Positions 49,601 through 62,071 of a stretch of DNA of 64,000 nt are shown one piece after another. Source of the DNA: Medicago truncatula (taxonomy: Eukaryota > Streptophyta > Magnoliopsida > Fabales > Fabaceae); contig NC_053044.1 in the NCBI RefSeq assembly GCF_003473485.1, positions 54,910,091 to 54,974,090 on the forward strand. Reading direction: 5' to 3'. Each line of letters opens with the position of its first letter. Position 1 is the stretch's first letter. The position numbers were made by a program, and so were the translations under genes. The notes below the pieces were generated by a model that saw only the letters and a program-made list of their open reading frames with translations, searched no databases and was not told the DNA's origin.

Positions 49601-52600
49601 AGAAACAAACAATGTCTTAGTGTTGGGTCTCTTAGAATTCTATGTGTGCCTTATATATGTTTTGTTTTGTTGAAATGCAGTCTGTTGTTAGTGTGGCTTT
49701 TATTGAATGCGTTGTGGCTTTGATTACGTGTTTTAGCCAATTATAACATATTCTATCTAGTATATTGTGTCTTTTTCCTTGTTCTGTGACTACAATAAGT
49801 TTGGCTGGTTGCTTGAATTTGCATTAGGGAACTATGCAATATCTATCTCACATATAAGCTTGTTGGTTTTTTCTGTTTGAATTCTATTCTAAGTTTAAGT
49901 AGACTGATGTAATTATTATGTCTTCTCTATTTGCTCGATTGCCTGTATATAGCAAGTGTAGCAACAAAAAAATTTGGTCAGTGTAGCATTAAATTGGATA
50001 ATGCATATAGTGTAGCAATAAATTGATCAAATATCTTTGATTTATGTTGTAGTCGTGACATATTTTTATTTTGGGTTTTTTCTATCATGTGCAAATTTGC
50101 ACATGTTAAGTTTAAAATAGAAATTTTGTATTGAAACTTGTACATTTACTATTAAATATAAAACTTTTGAATAAATAATTGTTGTTTTCCAAGAAAAAAG
50201 TTACTACTATTAGTTGTTTTAACATGTGCAATGTTGCGCATGTTAGACAAACCCTTTTATCTTATTGAATAATAGTGACATGTTTTACTTTGTATTGATT
50301 GGTTATATATTTGGCCACAGCCAGAGAGCTTCTTCAATCGATTAATCCCTCCAACTTTGGAGAAACTGGAGAAATTGGGGCTGATCGAAGACAATGAGGG
50401 AGCTCGTGTGATATTTGTTGAGGGTGTAGACATACCACTAATTGCTGTGAAAAGAGATGGTGGCTACAACTACTTTTCAACTGATCTAGCATCACTTTGG
50501 TTAGTTTTTAGTTTTAGTTTTTTTGGATATCTTCTTGAAATTTGTGACGTGAGTCGCATGAATATTCAAATTCTGTTATCAATTAGTCAAAATTAGTTTA
50601 TCTTGGTGTGACCTTTGGTGGTTTGGGCATTGCAGTAGAAAACATATAGAAGTACTAATAAGAAGAGTATGTGATAGGTTAGGTGAAGGTCGAAGGGTGT
50701 TCCAATAGTTAGACTTAAGAGGGAAAATACAAAGGAAATATGTATCATTAATTATCAGCAAGCATTTAGATTTAATTGGTTTGCTACCAGATTGGTTTTG
50801 TGATAGGATGTCGTGTTTGCTTCGTGTAACTGGCCTCAGGTAGGAAAGAGGCTTTTATGATTGTTTCTATATATACACTGTTTTTTGTTGAAAAATTGGT
50901 GTACGTGTTTCTCTATTTGTCTGTATTTTTATCTGAGTATGTAACAGGAAATAGATCTACTGTGGAAGATAAACTGTTTTGGTTACCTTAACCATTTGAA
51001 CTTTGCAGGTATCGTCTGAATGTCGAAAAGCTTGATTGGAATATATATGTTACAGATGTTGGTCAGTGGCAACATTTTGACATGCTTTTTAAGGTATGTC
51101 CCAATTAGTGCTACTGATACTGCAATGAGTTTAAATGTCTGACATCCCTTTTGGTTTTTCTACCAGGCCTTTAGGCGTGCAGGGTGGCTTCCAAAGGATC
51201 CAAATGAATATCCAATATGCACTCACATAGGTTTTGGTCTTGTTCTTGGCGATGATGGAAAACGATTTCGGAGTCGCAGTAGCGAGACTGTTCGATTAGT
51301 TGATTTACTTGATGAAGCTAAAAGGCGCTGTAAAGTTGCTCTTCTTGAACGTGGTAAAGTACCAGTTGCTTATTGCAATTTTTATTTCTTCCTTCATGCA
51401 AACCAGAATCAAAGAAATGAAGTTTCTGTTTGTTGAAGATCTATGGAACTGATATTATGCATTAGACAGTTAACCTTCTAAATCCTATGTTCATCTAGAT
51501 AATGCTAAAGATTGGACGGAGGAAGAGATTGAAAAAACTTCAGAGGCAATTGGATATGGAGCTGTTAAGTAAGTTCTTTATCTCAATAATGCTTTCCCAT
51601 AGTGACCAACATGCTTTCCAGCAATATGTGATTAGCTTTATTGTAGACATACTTTATTGAGTTAAATTGGAACCAGATGTATTGTCTTACTAGCTCCCGT
51701 TTACTGAATTTTAAAAGTTTATGTGTTGCTTTTCATTCTGCTCTAATGTTCCGAATCTGGCTGGTATATACTTCCTTTACTTTGAGGTTTAGAAATTGTG
51801 TTCTAACTATCATACAGTTAAACAAGATTTTCTAACCGGCAATTAGTTTAATTAGATACTACCTCTTTCCCTTATTATAAGCTCCTTTTGCCAAATTCAC
51901 ATGTATTGAAAAAAATAGGCAGTCTATCTATCCAATGTGTCTATTTTGTGTAGAGGTTCCTAAAATACCCTTTGTATATGAGTGTGTTCAACTCTGACTT
52001 CTTGTCTGCTAAGACAATTTGCAGTATTAATTACGGTACGGATATATTTGAAAACAATAATAGATGTATTTAGTTCAATTGGTTTGAGCTAAGGGAAAAG
52101 GAGTTGGAGGTTCTGGGTTCAAACTCGGACGAAGGAGAAGATATTAATCTAACAAACTAACTACTAACATATTCCATTCAAAAAAATAATAATAAATGTA
52201 TTTAGTAATTTGAAATGGAGATTATATTTAAGGATACTTTTTTCTTTCAAAGAAAGCTTATATTTGGGATTGAAAGCACGGGTTGCTTGTTTTTTTTCCC
52301 TCTCATGCTAAATGTTCCCCATTTATCGGGATTGCTTTTTGTCTCAAATGACTCAACATATGGTTTTGGTTTGACTTTACAACATTTCTGTTGTCTGCTT
52401 ATGCCTCTGTTCTTGGAATGCTGAATGAGCTGCAAACTTGTTGCCCATCATGTTCATGCTTTTGATTTGTTTGCAGATATGCTGACTTGAAGATCAACAG
52501 AACAACAAATTACACTTTCAACTTTGATCAGATGCTTAATGATAAGGTGCATATGTTGTTGTCAACTTACAATAAAAAGGCCTGTAGATTTTATAGCCAT

Positions 52601-53806
52601 TATTAATGCCCCCCAGACCTGTCCTGCTCCCCTCTCACAGAAAATATTTATGAAGTCTAAAGCTATAAATTTTGATCCTTTTGAATTTACAATTGCTGTC
52701 AGAACTGCTAAAAAACATCTTTTAACAAATGTTGAGCCCGTTGTTCGTCCCCCATGAAACCAACTAATGTAATATCATAGATGTCTCACCTTTCTATGCT
52801 TTTTTCCAACAGGGAAATACTGCTGTTTATTTGTTGTATGCACATGCTAGGATCTGTTCCATTATCAGGAAATCTGGTAAAGACATAGAAGAACTAAAAA
52901 AGGTAAGCTTTTCTAATTTCTGTGATGACATTAGAATTATTGGAAAAGTTAATTTAATTGCTTTTTGTTTCATATAATGTTAAACATATATGTATACCGT
53001 GCCTAGGTTTTATGAGTAGATCATGGTTGACTTGATATGAGTCGATTAAGCTCTCATCTATTATGTGCCTAGGTTTTATGAGTAGATCATGGTTGACTTG
53101 ATATGAGTCGATTAAGCTCTCATCTATTATGATTGTAATATGATTCAGTAATGCATTTTTGTTTATACATATATAATAGTATGCTGGCTAACAATTTTAT
53201 ATGCTTCATATCTTGTTTACCAACTCGTGACAGAATGGTAATTTGGTGTTGGAGCATGAAGACGAGCGTACATTGGGTCTTCATTTACTACAATTTACTG
53301 AGGTAAAGTGAAACATTTTTTCATGAGATTTGTTCATTGCATGTTATACTTGTAGTGTTTTACTTTGTCAATCTGGGTCCATCTTCTTTAAGAAAAGACT
53401 GATGCATTATATGATTAAGCAGCTATAGTTTCGCGCGTCCGTGACTATATAGATATATTACAATCCAAAAAATATATGCACTCACGTGAGATATTTTATC
53501 TTTCAGGTTTTTGTGGAGTCATGCTCGAATTTATTACCAAACGTGTTGTGTGAATACCTGTATAATTTGGCCGAAATCTTCACAAAGAAATTTTATTCTA
53601 GTTGTCAGGTATCGAAAGTTATAATTTTTTCTGCATCAATTTGAATGCCCTCACTATTCCTATTTGCTGTGTATTAATTTGAATGCCTTTGTCAGGTTGT
53701 TGGGTCGCCTGAGGAAACTAGTAGACTCTTGTTATGTGAAGCAACACTTGTTGTGATGAGACATTGCTTCTATCTCCTTGGAATTGATCCAGTTTACAAG
53801 TTATGA
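46643..53806 (+). CDS. Arginyl-tRNA synthetase
   Basis: Sixteen exons: 46643-46651, 46739-46890, 46996-47173, 47267-47485, 47979-48059, 48594-48677, 48797-48901, 50321-50499, 51009-51093, 51167-51353, 51499-51568, 52477-52546, 52813-52902, 53234-53302, 53507-53608, 53696-53806, giving 596 residues, the usual length for class I ArgRS. It charges tRNA-Arg; the plant enzyme serves cytosol and probably organelles. Seen: N-terminal tRNA-binding domain ([15 protein letters not shown]), HIGH motif as HVGH (149-152) in [38 protein letters not shown], a degenerate KMSKS region ([10 protein letters not shown]), and C-terminal anticodon-binding domain ending [10 protein letters not shown]. The first exon (MFI) is only 9 bases and is the least certain part. 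Introns carry a Tourist MITE, a SINE and a 66 bp tandem duplication. Confidence 0.94.
48970..49616. mobile_element. Tourist-like MITE, 647 bp, in ArgRS intron 7
   Basis: Related to the element at 16919-17486 by its purine-rich interior (GAAAGGAAAGAATGTAAAAG) and by termini of the TTTGTTT-G type. Flanked by TTA (48967-48969 and 49617-49619). Confidence 0.7.
51860..51960. repeat. Solo end of a Stowaway-like MITE in ArgRS intron 11
   Basis: ACCTCTTTCCCTTATTATAAG and following bases resemble one terminus of the CTCCCTCCGT family. The opposite end is not found. Confidence 0.4.
52075..52195 (+). mobile_element. Short SINE in ArgRS intron 11 with 11 bp duplication
   Basis: ATGTATTTAGT occurs at 52064-52074 and 52196-52206, flanking 121 bases with a B-box-like GGTTCTGGGTTCAAACTC and an A-rich end (CAAAAAAATAATAATA). 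It inserted in the plus orientation, the same as the gene. Confidence 0.8.
52999..53130. repeat. Perfect 66 bp tandem duplication in ArgRS intron 13
   Basis: The unit starting GTGCCTAGGTTTTATGAG at 52999 is repeated without change from 53065. It could be a recent duplication. Confidence 0.95.
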
Positions 53807-54074
53807 TCCACCATCTCAATGAGGAGTTCAAGATCAAGTTTTTTGGAACAGACTTTTACATTTAGTGCATAGAAGTGTAGGAACTTCTGATATGAAATTT
53901 TTTGTTCAAGAATCACTACCTCTTCTGTTTTGTTTTCTGTATTTCAAGGTGAAAATTAGAAAATAGTTAGAGCATCGGTACTAATTTTACTGACAAGGCC
54001 CCCTTGAAATTTTCAGTTTGTGTGGAGACAATTTGTTTTCAACTGATTTCAGATCTTTCAAAAATAATGTACTA
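53807..54074. other. 3' UTR of the arginyl-tRNA synthetase gene
   Basis: Non-coding sequence directly after the stop; presumed 3' UTR. Confidence 0.5.
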
Positions 54075-54357
54075 CTCCCTCCGTCCTAAATTGTATGTCG
54101 CTTTAGGGAAAAAAATTTGTCCCAAATTATATGTCGCTTTACAATACCAATGCAACATTAATGGTACTTTTCCTATTATAACCTTAACTATTTATTACTA
54201 TCTCTTCTTTCAATTATTTCATTTATCTTTCCCATGTTATTTATTAAGGACAATTTTGTAAAACAACTCATAATATCTTTTTTTCCACACAATATTAATT
54301 GCATTTCTTAATATGTGTGAAATGCCCAAAACGTCGTACAATTTGGGACGGAGGAAG
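54075..54357. mobile_element. Stowaway-like MITE (283 bp)
   Basis: Starts CTCCCTCCGTCCTAAATTGT and ends with the complement (ACAATTTGGGACGGAGGAAG), flanked by TA at 54073-54074 and 54358-54359. An extra ATATGTCGCTTTA repeat lies inside the left end. Confidence 0.88.
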
Positions 54358-54359
54358 TA

Positions 54360-55351
54360 ACATTTTAAGGTCCAATTTTATTTTATTTTAATTGTGAAAC
54401 GTCAACTAAAGTAAGTTTCATGTAAAAGATGTTCATGATTTTATTCTATGTTTGTGCATAGTTTTGTTTGTGGATTTCATACCCAAATAGAGTACAAAAT
54501 CTACTTACTGCATCGTGGGTAATCTAAAACAATACCCAGTGAGTTAGAACGGAATGCTTTAGAGCACCTCCATTGATGAACTCCACTCGAAAGTATTTTA
54601 TGGGTCCTAATGAGCCATGTCATGTTGAAGCAACTCACTCGTATAATTCTGAAGAACTTTATACGAGTTTCTACAATTTTACCTCACCACCTATTAATAT
54701 TTTATTCAAAGTGTCGTTGAACTTAAACATAATTATTTTTTAAAGTCATACATATATATAAACGGTGGTGTAATCCCCTTAAAAAAAAATATAAACGGTG
54801 GTACTTGTTGAGAATAAAGTCTAGGTTCAGCGGTAAAAGAACTGATTTTTTTTCCTTCATAAACGCTAGGAATTCACTTTCTTTTTAACTTTTTCTTTTT
54901 GTAGTTTTTTTTTAAGGAATTAATTATTCGAGTGCAAGATATTCGGTGGAGCCCAGACACACATGCCAGTTTTATTTTGATTTATAGGAACCTCAAGTTT
55001 GGGTTCTTCATCATTCTTACTTGCTTTTGCTTGCTAGAAAATTCTAAGAAGTTTTTACCTTTTCACCTTCCAAGCTTCCTATTTTTTCTTCTGGGTTAGC
55101 TCTCTCTTTAAGTACGCTGAAGGTAGACAAACACAGAACCCAACATAATCTGCATGCATGCACGCACTGTAAGTAACTAAACATACCTCAGTAATCACAC
55201 AACATTAATATGCATGCCATATATGTCGTCTTCATTTGTCTTTTTGCATGTCTTTTTTTCATCATTCACAATTCCACTCCCCCAACATAATTGCATGTCT
55301 TGTGAAAACCACGAAAGCAAGATCTCTATAGTCACTAGCAACCACAATAAT
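54360..55351. other. Intergenic DNA, nothing recognised
   Basis: AT-rich spacer with no gene, repeat end or RNA signature. Confidence 0.4.
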
Positions 55352-55354
55352 CTA

Positions 55355-55680
55355 GGTTTGGTAGTTCATAGTTTATAAGCTTATAAGACTAAAAAAGACT
55401 TTGTAACGTTCATTTTCTCCCGAGCTTAAAACTTATTTTTACTAGCTTATAAGCTTTTTCTAAAAGCTTCTTCAAATAGCTTAAAGGTTTTTTTCTCTCT
55501 CTCAATTTTACCTCATTTATCTTAATTGATTTTTTTACATATTAATTAATTATGTTACTTTATATTTACAAACTGGTTCAACGTTAATTTTATCAAACAA
55601 TAAGAATTCAATTAGCTACCTTGTTCGTTGTTAGCTAGGTTATCAACGACCTGCTATTCTTTTACCAAACCAAACGGAGC
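55355..55680. mobile_element. Tourist-like MITE (326 bp)
   Basis: Ends GGTTTGGTAG and CCAAACGGAGC, flanked by CTA at 55352-55354 and 55681-55683. The interior is shared with 46018-46428. Confidence 0.7.
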
Positions 55681-55683
55681 CTA

Positions 55684-55932
55684 GTAAATATATTATTTTT
55701 GGCAATGCATATAACATATTTTTAATTTTCTTTATTACTACTGCATGCATGACGTTGTTTTCGTTTTCCCTTTTCTTAGATTGAAGTTGAAACGCCTGTT
55801 TTTTGGAGTGATGATATGATTATCTAGGATTTTCTTATTGTAACCTTCTTTTTTCTTCTCAGGATTTGAAGTAGTTTACACTGCCGCCAAGGCTTTGTTG
55901 TAGTTCAATAACGGTTATTTAAGGCTTCTAAC
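55684..55932. other. Upstream region of the FRIGIDA-like gene
   Basis: Presumed promoter/5' UTR or an upstream intron of the FRIGIDA-like gene; GCATGCATGACG near 55743 contains an RY-like CATGCATG element. Nothing else seen. Confidence 0.4.
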
Positions 55933-58900
55933 ATGTCAAACTGTTTATCTGACTCTGAATCTGATTATGATGATGAACCTGTGAGAGGAAAGAAGTTATT
56001 GTCAACTTTCAATTTGGGAACATGTAGTAATAATAACTCTGATTGTTCTGCTCAGTAGAGGCTTACTACACTTCCAATTAAGAGTGCCTTTTGCTGATAA
56101 CAACAATTCCTTCCGCACTTCGGTTAAGAAGCCAAAGGTGTATGTGAGGAGGTTGGTCGATAGGCCATTTTCTGTGAGGATGAATCACATAAAGAGAGAA
56201 TTTGATATGGTTGAAATTTTGATCAGGAACTGCGAAAGAATGAAGAATGTGGAGGAGCTAAAATTGCAATCCCTTGAGAGAGATGTTAAGGAGCGTTCCA
56301 ACGAGCTTCTAAACAAGAAAAAGCAGGTTGGTTGTGTCAGAAGAATTAGTCAATATTACACTAAAATGCAGAGTAAAATTGAAAAATGTGTTAAAGATCT
56401 TGAAGAAAAGGAAGCACCGGTGTGTTTAATTGAGGAGTTGATTAAAAATTACAAGCATGAGCTCAAGAAAAATGAGATAGAACTTCGTAAAATCGAGGCT
56501 AACAACAATAAAGATGGTGGAAGGAAGAGGAGCTCGAGACTCTTACGCAAAAAAGTTGATAAATCTACTAAGGAAATTAAGACCAAAGAGGAAGAGTTTG
56601 ATGCTTTGAAAATATTTGTTAGTGGTAAAATAGAAGAATTACAGTAGAAATGCGTAAGTTATCAAAAGTAATGGACAAGAGGGACAAGAGGAGTACTGAT
56701 CAGCATGATCAAATGAAAGACTTTGAGTCAATGAAGAAGCAATTTGAAGATCGGGTTACGGAGCTTGATTCCAAAGAGAAGCAATGTGACCGGCGGCTAA
56801 AGGAGCTTGATTCAAACGAGAAACACTTTAAAGTACGAGCGAAGGAGTTGGAGTCGAAGCAAGAGAAATTTGAAGGTCGAGTGAAGGAGATTACATCAAA
56901 AGAGGAGGCATTTGAAGGTCGGGTGAAGGAGTTTGAATCAAAAGAGGAGGACTTTAAAGTCCAAGTGAAGGTACTTGAAATAAAAAGGAAGCATTTTGAA
57001 AGCCAGTTAAAGGAGCTCGGATTAAAAGAGAAGCTATTTGCGAGTAAATGAGTTCGAATCAGAAAAAAAGGATCTTGAAAGGCAAGAGAAGGAGCTAATT
57101 TCAAAGGAGGAGCAATTTGAAGGTCGAGTGGTGGAGTTGAAATCTAAAGAGAAGAAATTTCAAGGCCAAGTAAAGGAGCTGGAATCGAAAAAGAAGCGTC
57201 TTGAAAGGCAAGTGAATGAGCTAAATTCAAAGGAGAAGCAACTTAAAAGTTGGGTAAAGGAGGTTGAATCAGAAAAGAAGCATTTTGAAAGCCAAGTGAA
57301 GGAACTCAAATCAAAAGAGAAACAATTTGAAGGACGGGTGAAGGAGATGGCGTCAAAAGAGCGACAACTTGAAGTCCATGTAAATGCAATTGAATTGAAA
57401 GAGCACGAATTTAAAGGCAAATTGAAGGAGCTTGAATTAGTAAAGAAGCATCTTGAAAGCCAAGTGAAGGATCTCAAGTCAAAAGAGAATCAACTTGAAG
57501 GTCGAGTGAAGGAGTTTGAATCAAAAGAGGTGAACTTTGAAGACCGGGTGAAGGAGCTCGGTACAAAAATGAATGATTTTGAAAGCCGAGTGAAAGAGCT
57601 AGGTACAAAACAGAAGTTTTTCGAAAGTCGAGTGAAGGAGCTTCGATCAGAAGAGGAGGAATTTAAAGGCAAAGTGAGAGAGTTTAAATCAAAAGAGAAG
57701 GACTTTGAAGGCCGCGTAAGGGAGTTTGAATCAAAAGAAGAGGAATTTGAACTAAATCGTTTTGAACTGCAACTAAAGGAGCTGAAATCAAAAGAGAATC
57801 AATTTGAAGGGCAACTGAAGGAACTTGAGTTAAGAGACAATCAATATGAAACATTTATAAAATCTTTTGAAGAGGAAATTGAATCAGGTAAATGTTTTCC
57901 CTCATCTAGTTTAATGAGACAATTTCATTTCAACCTGATATAATGATATTGGTTGTTACTTATAGTATAAAATAAAATGATTTATCTATCATCCATGCAT
58001 TCCAATCTAGGAGAGAGGTTACATTCTTTCATATTATATTATATTTTTTAAAATTCCTATTGGCATGTTGATTTTCTGTACATCTTTCACAGAAGATCAT
58101 CCAAATCCTGCCATTGATGGAAGAAGCTTGCAGTTTCTCCGAGTTGAACAGACTGACGAACTTGAGTCACATGGAAATGACATTCTAGTCAATCTTCTAG
58201 CATCCTCAGATCCATCAAAAGATGTTCTGGATATAATACAGAACCACATCATTCCACATTGTAAGGGAGACAATGTTGTAACTATTAATGGTAGCCACGT
58301 TGTTCTGCTTGAACAACTAATGAGAATCTCACCACATATCAAACCTCATGTACAAGAAGAAGCATTGAAACTAGTCCTCAATTTGAAAGCGTACATTAGT
58401 GAAAATACTGAAAATTCCGTGGTGGTTCTTGGTTATCTGCTCCTTCTGTCAATTTATGGATTGGTTCCTTATTTTGATAAAGATGAAATTTTGAAGTATT
58501 TTGGATTTGTTGCTCAGCACAAAATAGCAGTAGAGCTGTTTGGAATGATGGGTTTGACACATAAAATTTCTGGTATGTTAGCTTAAAATGTTTTGATCAT
58601 ACACTAGTATCTCCTTTCTTGTTTTTCTGTACATTTGAGCCATTATACTTATTTTCATCTCACTTTGAAGTGTATGTTACTTCAAGTGGTAATGAAATGT
58701 GTGAATATTTGCTGGTAGGAAATTGAACTGATATTAGATTGGCTTCATACAGTAGATGTAAAAGTTTAATTTTGCTTCCCCCAATAGGTCATATCTCCTT
58801 TGTTATGAGAAAATTGGTATTTTTATCTAATGCTGTGAAAATGAAATAGACTTCAAATATATATCTCTTTTATTAGTCTTTAAATTTGGAAATGATTTGT

Positions 58901-59642
58901 TGTTTTGTTTAAAGACAAATTTGTAACGGAAAAAGTCCGATTAAAATTGGCAGTTACAAGTAGTCAGTGTTGTTAGATGGCAGCGCCATGGTCGCATTCT
59001 GCCATGGAGTGGCAGATTTTTTGAAAACAGCCATAGGAAATTTGTAAAGGAATGCCCACCATGGCAAACCTTCGGCCATCGATAACACGGTAGTAGTTAC
59101 TTCTGAATTCCCTTTATATTATGTTAATAGTTTTGGTTGATATTTTAAATGGTGAGATGTTCTCATTTCTTCCCCCCACTTATTTTGAGATGTATTCAGC
59201 TCATGAAGCGTAGTTTTCTCGCACCTTGCAGATTTTGTTCAGAATCTTATCGATAATCAGCAACATGTTGAAGCTGTTAGATTCATTTGTGCTTGTAACA
59301 TTACCAACAAGAATCAATCATCCGTTGATCTCTTGTGGGAACTTGTGCAGTGGGCAAAAGTGATTTCTGAGAGCAACTGCAAGAAAACCAACTCCATTGA
59401 AATCAAGGTTCGTATTTCTTATTCAAATTCCATTCTATTTTATGATACATTCCATTTTCATGTACCTGCACGATAGTTATAAATAAGTTGAATGTGAATT
59501 CAGGATAAAGCAAGAGACCAAGAAATTGCTAGTCTGGTGCGTTTCGGATAACAATATAGAATATGTGGATTTACTTGACCAGATTCAAGGTAGAATTCTT
59601 GAGCTAAACAAACAGAAAGGCAAACAGCGTTTGAATTTGGAG
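55933..59642 (+). pseudogene. FRIGIDA-like protein with long coiled coil, broken copy
   Basis: Start MSNCLSDSESDYDDEPVRGK at 55933. A coiled-coil region runs 56084-57887, built from about 26 copies of a 14-residue unit (QFEGRVKELESKEK type). The Frigida domain follows in exons 58093-58572, 59232-59407 and 59504-59642: DPSKDVLDIIQNHIIPHCKG, LLEQLMRISPHIKPHVQEEA, NSVVVLGYLLLLSIYGL, FVAQHKIAVELFG, FICACNITNKNQ, DKARDQEIASL. FRIGIDA-like proteins act in nuclear complexes; FRIGIDA itself promotes FLC expression. Breaks: TAG at 56057-56059, frame changes near 56080, 56645 and 57045, and one near 59537 after EIASL. The coding pattern is otherwise well kept, so decay is recent, or the coiled-coil repeats tolerate re-framing; a functional shorter product is possible. 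Confidence 0.8.
56740..57843 (+). repeat. 42 bp coding tandem repeat (14-residue coiled-coil unit)
   Basis: Units align as two heptads: QFEGRVKELxSKEK with Phe/Leu at position 2, Val/Leu at 6 and Leu/Phe at 9. About 26 units are visible, diverged by substitution; one is distorted at the frame break near 57045 and one near 57750 has an insertion. Confidence 0.85.
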
Positions 59643-60606
59643 GTAGGGTCATCTTCTAAAGGTTAAATGTGCAAAGAGAAATTATATTTTGACATCTAAA
59701 ACCTCTTCCAACGTCGTATTTTGATATGGTTTTGATTTGTATATAGTTGTTTCTCTCCTTAGATCAAACAAACATTAACTCTGGAAGTATTTTGTAAGGT
59801 GTCCGACGTAGATGTCCTTTTTTTGTGTCGAGATAACTATGCTTATGTGCTGATGTATTAACAGGATTCTGTCTTATTCATCTCCATGCAAATGACATGG
59901 AGATGATTAATCATTTCTATCTTGCATGCTTATTTACTATCCTTTGAATTTAAATTTAAATTTATATATGTTTGTATTCGAATTATCTTTCCATAATCCT
60001 GCTTGTCCTATTTGACAGTCCTACCCTATATTATGTGCTAATGTTTGTATACAAGGTTTAATATTTTGTTCAATTTAATTTGTACTATATTATTTTGACA
60101 TATAAATATATGATGATATGTAGGTAATAATTGGACAATTAAAATAATTACACTTAATCGAATCATACGGGTTTCTATAGCGGAAATTGCATTCTACGAT
60201 ACTATAAGGACACGAGCACGCTTACTTGTTACTATGAATAAGGAGGATGGGAATAAATGTTTTCATGTTTGTCATAAAGAAATTTATTCCCATCAACAAA
60301 GTTATAAAGATTTTTAAAATCTACTAAGCATCAAGGGGTAGATAGACAATTTCACACTTTATCATATGAACTAAATGAATACAAGACAAAATCTATTATT
60401 CAAGAACGAAAAACCTCCCACTGAGAGGATAGAGGTTGTCTCAGAAAGAAGAAAAGCTTTTGTAATAGCTCATTAGCTCACCATGACCAAGGTTGGGATT
60501 ATCACTCATTGCACATTATTCTGTTGAGAAAACCAAATAAAAAGAGAAAAAAAAAACTAAGATTGATTATCAGTGCTATAGGAATGGGGTGTGAAACCCA
60601 AGATAT
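59643..60606. other. Intergenic or remaining 3' part of the FRIGIDA-like gene
   Basis: A further short exon after the acceptor-like CTCCTTAG at 59761 is possible but unsupported. The rest is AT-rich spacer and the 3' UTR of the minus-strand ENOD93 gene. Confidence 0.4.
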
Positions 60607-61975
60607 TCAACTGCCTGCATAACATCTTTCTTGTTTCAGAGATTCTTCTAGCAGTAGGGATTGTTTTCTTGCACAAGCCAAGATAATTTTGTCAGCAGCA
60701 ACAAAGAATGACGCAACAGATACTGCATGTAAAACAACCAAAAACCACTATATTATCAAAATTAGAATTTCATATATAACATACAGTGACAATCAATTCT
60801 ATTTTAAATACAGTTAGTAATTAAGAATAAGTTGTAACTTGTAAACCAAGTAATAGGGTTCAAGTGATTAATGAATTTTATCTTTAAGTAGAATCTGTTA
60901 GATTTTACTTAACTTTCAATCAAACTCTTGATTAGTCGAGTCCCTTTCCACAGTGGAATGAGATTGTTAACTAAAAAAAAGATACATTAATACCAACAAC
61001 GCTACACTTTTACTCCTATTAATTAAAAATTTGGTGGCATTTTTTTTATTGAAGTTCTCTCTGACTTTGATAACATATAACTGATCAGTGATCGAAGTGC
61101 TCTTGTAACACAAATTTAAGTTGAGATCGCACCAGCAGATATGATAAGCGCCTGAGCAGTATAATTGAGGTTTGCCTTTGCCCATGGAATCATCCTAACT
61201 GCAACCAACTGTGAATTTTGTAAAGCTCAACATTAAAAAATAGCTCATATGTAACAGATAAGGTTCATAAGTGTAGTTAGAAAAAAAAACAGAACATAAA
61301 TCCTTTAAGGATCTAAGGACATTCATATGGTTCTTAACTAAACTATACATAATTTTCTCAAATCCATAATTTTTTTGAAGTTTGTTAAAGCAAAAAAAAA
61401 AAAATGTATTTTTAGTCAAGAAGCAAATGAAAAAACACCTAAGAAAATGCAGCTAAGTTTTGTCCATCTAAAAAATTACGTACAGTAGGCCCGGTACTGG
61501 TCACGCATCCGATGCCGGCTGCCTTGAATCCAGCACGCACACCTTCTGCATATTAAGAAAATGTCAAATGGTAAAATTCAAGCATATCAGAAGATTTAGT
61601 GAATTTATGTAATCTATGCTAAAAACAAATAACCAATTTTATCCACACTATATATATGACGTGATTGATGAAAATCTTGGAAAACAGATTAACATGCATG
61701 ATTGATAGTATATCGTGTATATGAAGCAAATCATAAGCTTGAAACATACTCATGAATAAGAAAATTAAAACTGGCTTGAAGTATGTTTGACTAAGATCCT
61801 TGTAAGATCCATTGGCAAACACAATTAATGAAAATATGATAAGAAAAAAATAGTAATTACCAGCTGTACATTGACTAGACCTCAACATCTTCTGCTCTTC
61901 TGCAGGAGAAGCAATCTGCAAACTTGTGTTTTTATTGGCAATCCACATGTCCCTCAGTTCTGATGGAATTCCCAT
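60607..61975 (-). CDS. ENOD93: Early nodulin 93 (ENOD93)-type membrane protein
   Basis: Four minus-strand exons (61861-61975, 61484-61545, 61133-61208, 60607-60722) join in phase to 122 residues, the normal family size. Product starts MGIPSELRDMW. Family core: GVRAGFKAAGIGCVTSTGPT, VRMIPWAKANLNYTAQALII, then SFFVAADKIILACARK. Two hydrophobic segments (about residues 40-63 and 73-100) suggest a small membrane protein. ENOD93 was first known from nodules but is widespread in plants and has been linked to mitochondria and cytochrome c oxidase. The C-terminal tail after RKQSLLLEESL is longer than I remember for others. The start is the first ATG in frame; a GTG three codons upstream is not needed. 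Confidence 0.9.
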
Positions 61976-61987
61976 TGCTTTCACTCA

Positions 61988-62071
61988 CTTGCTTGAGTTT
62001 GTATAAGATATATATTGAGAATGGTATTTGTATTATTGCTTGCCTCGGTTTGTATAAGATATTGATAATTG
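61988..62071. repeat. Short direct repeat upstream of ENOD93
   Basis: CTTGCTTGAGTTTGTATAAG (61988) recurs as CTTGCCTCGGTTTGTATAAG (62039), followed by similar GATAT-ATTGA sequence. It lies in the presumed promoter of the minus-strand gene. Confidence 0.6.

Noticed and set aside
56709-57672. Ser/Phe-rich open frames on the minus strand (56709-57104, 57160-57477, 57490-57672)
   Set aside because: They are antisense shadows of the 42 bp coiled-coil repeat, which is Glu/Lys-rich on the plus strand.
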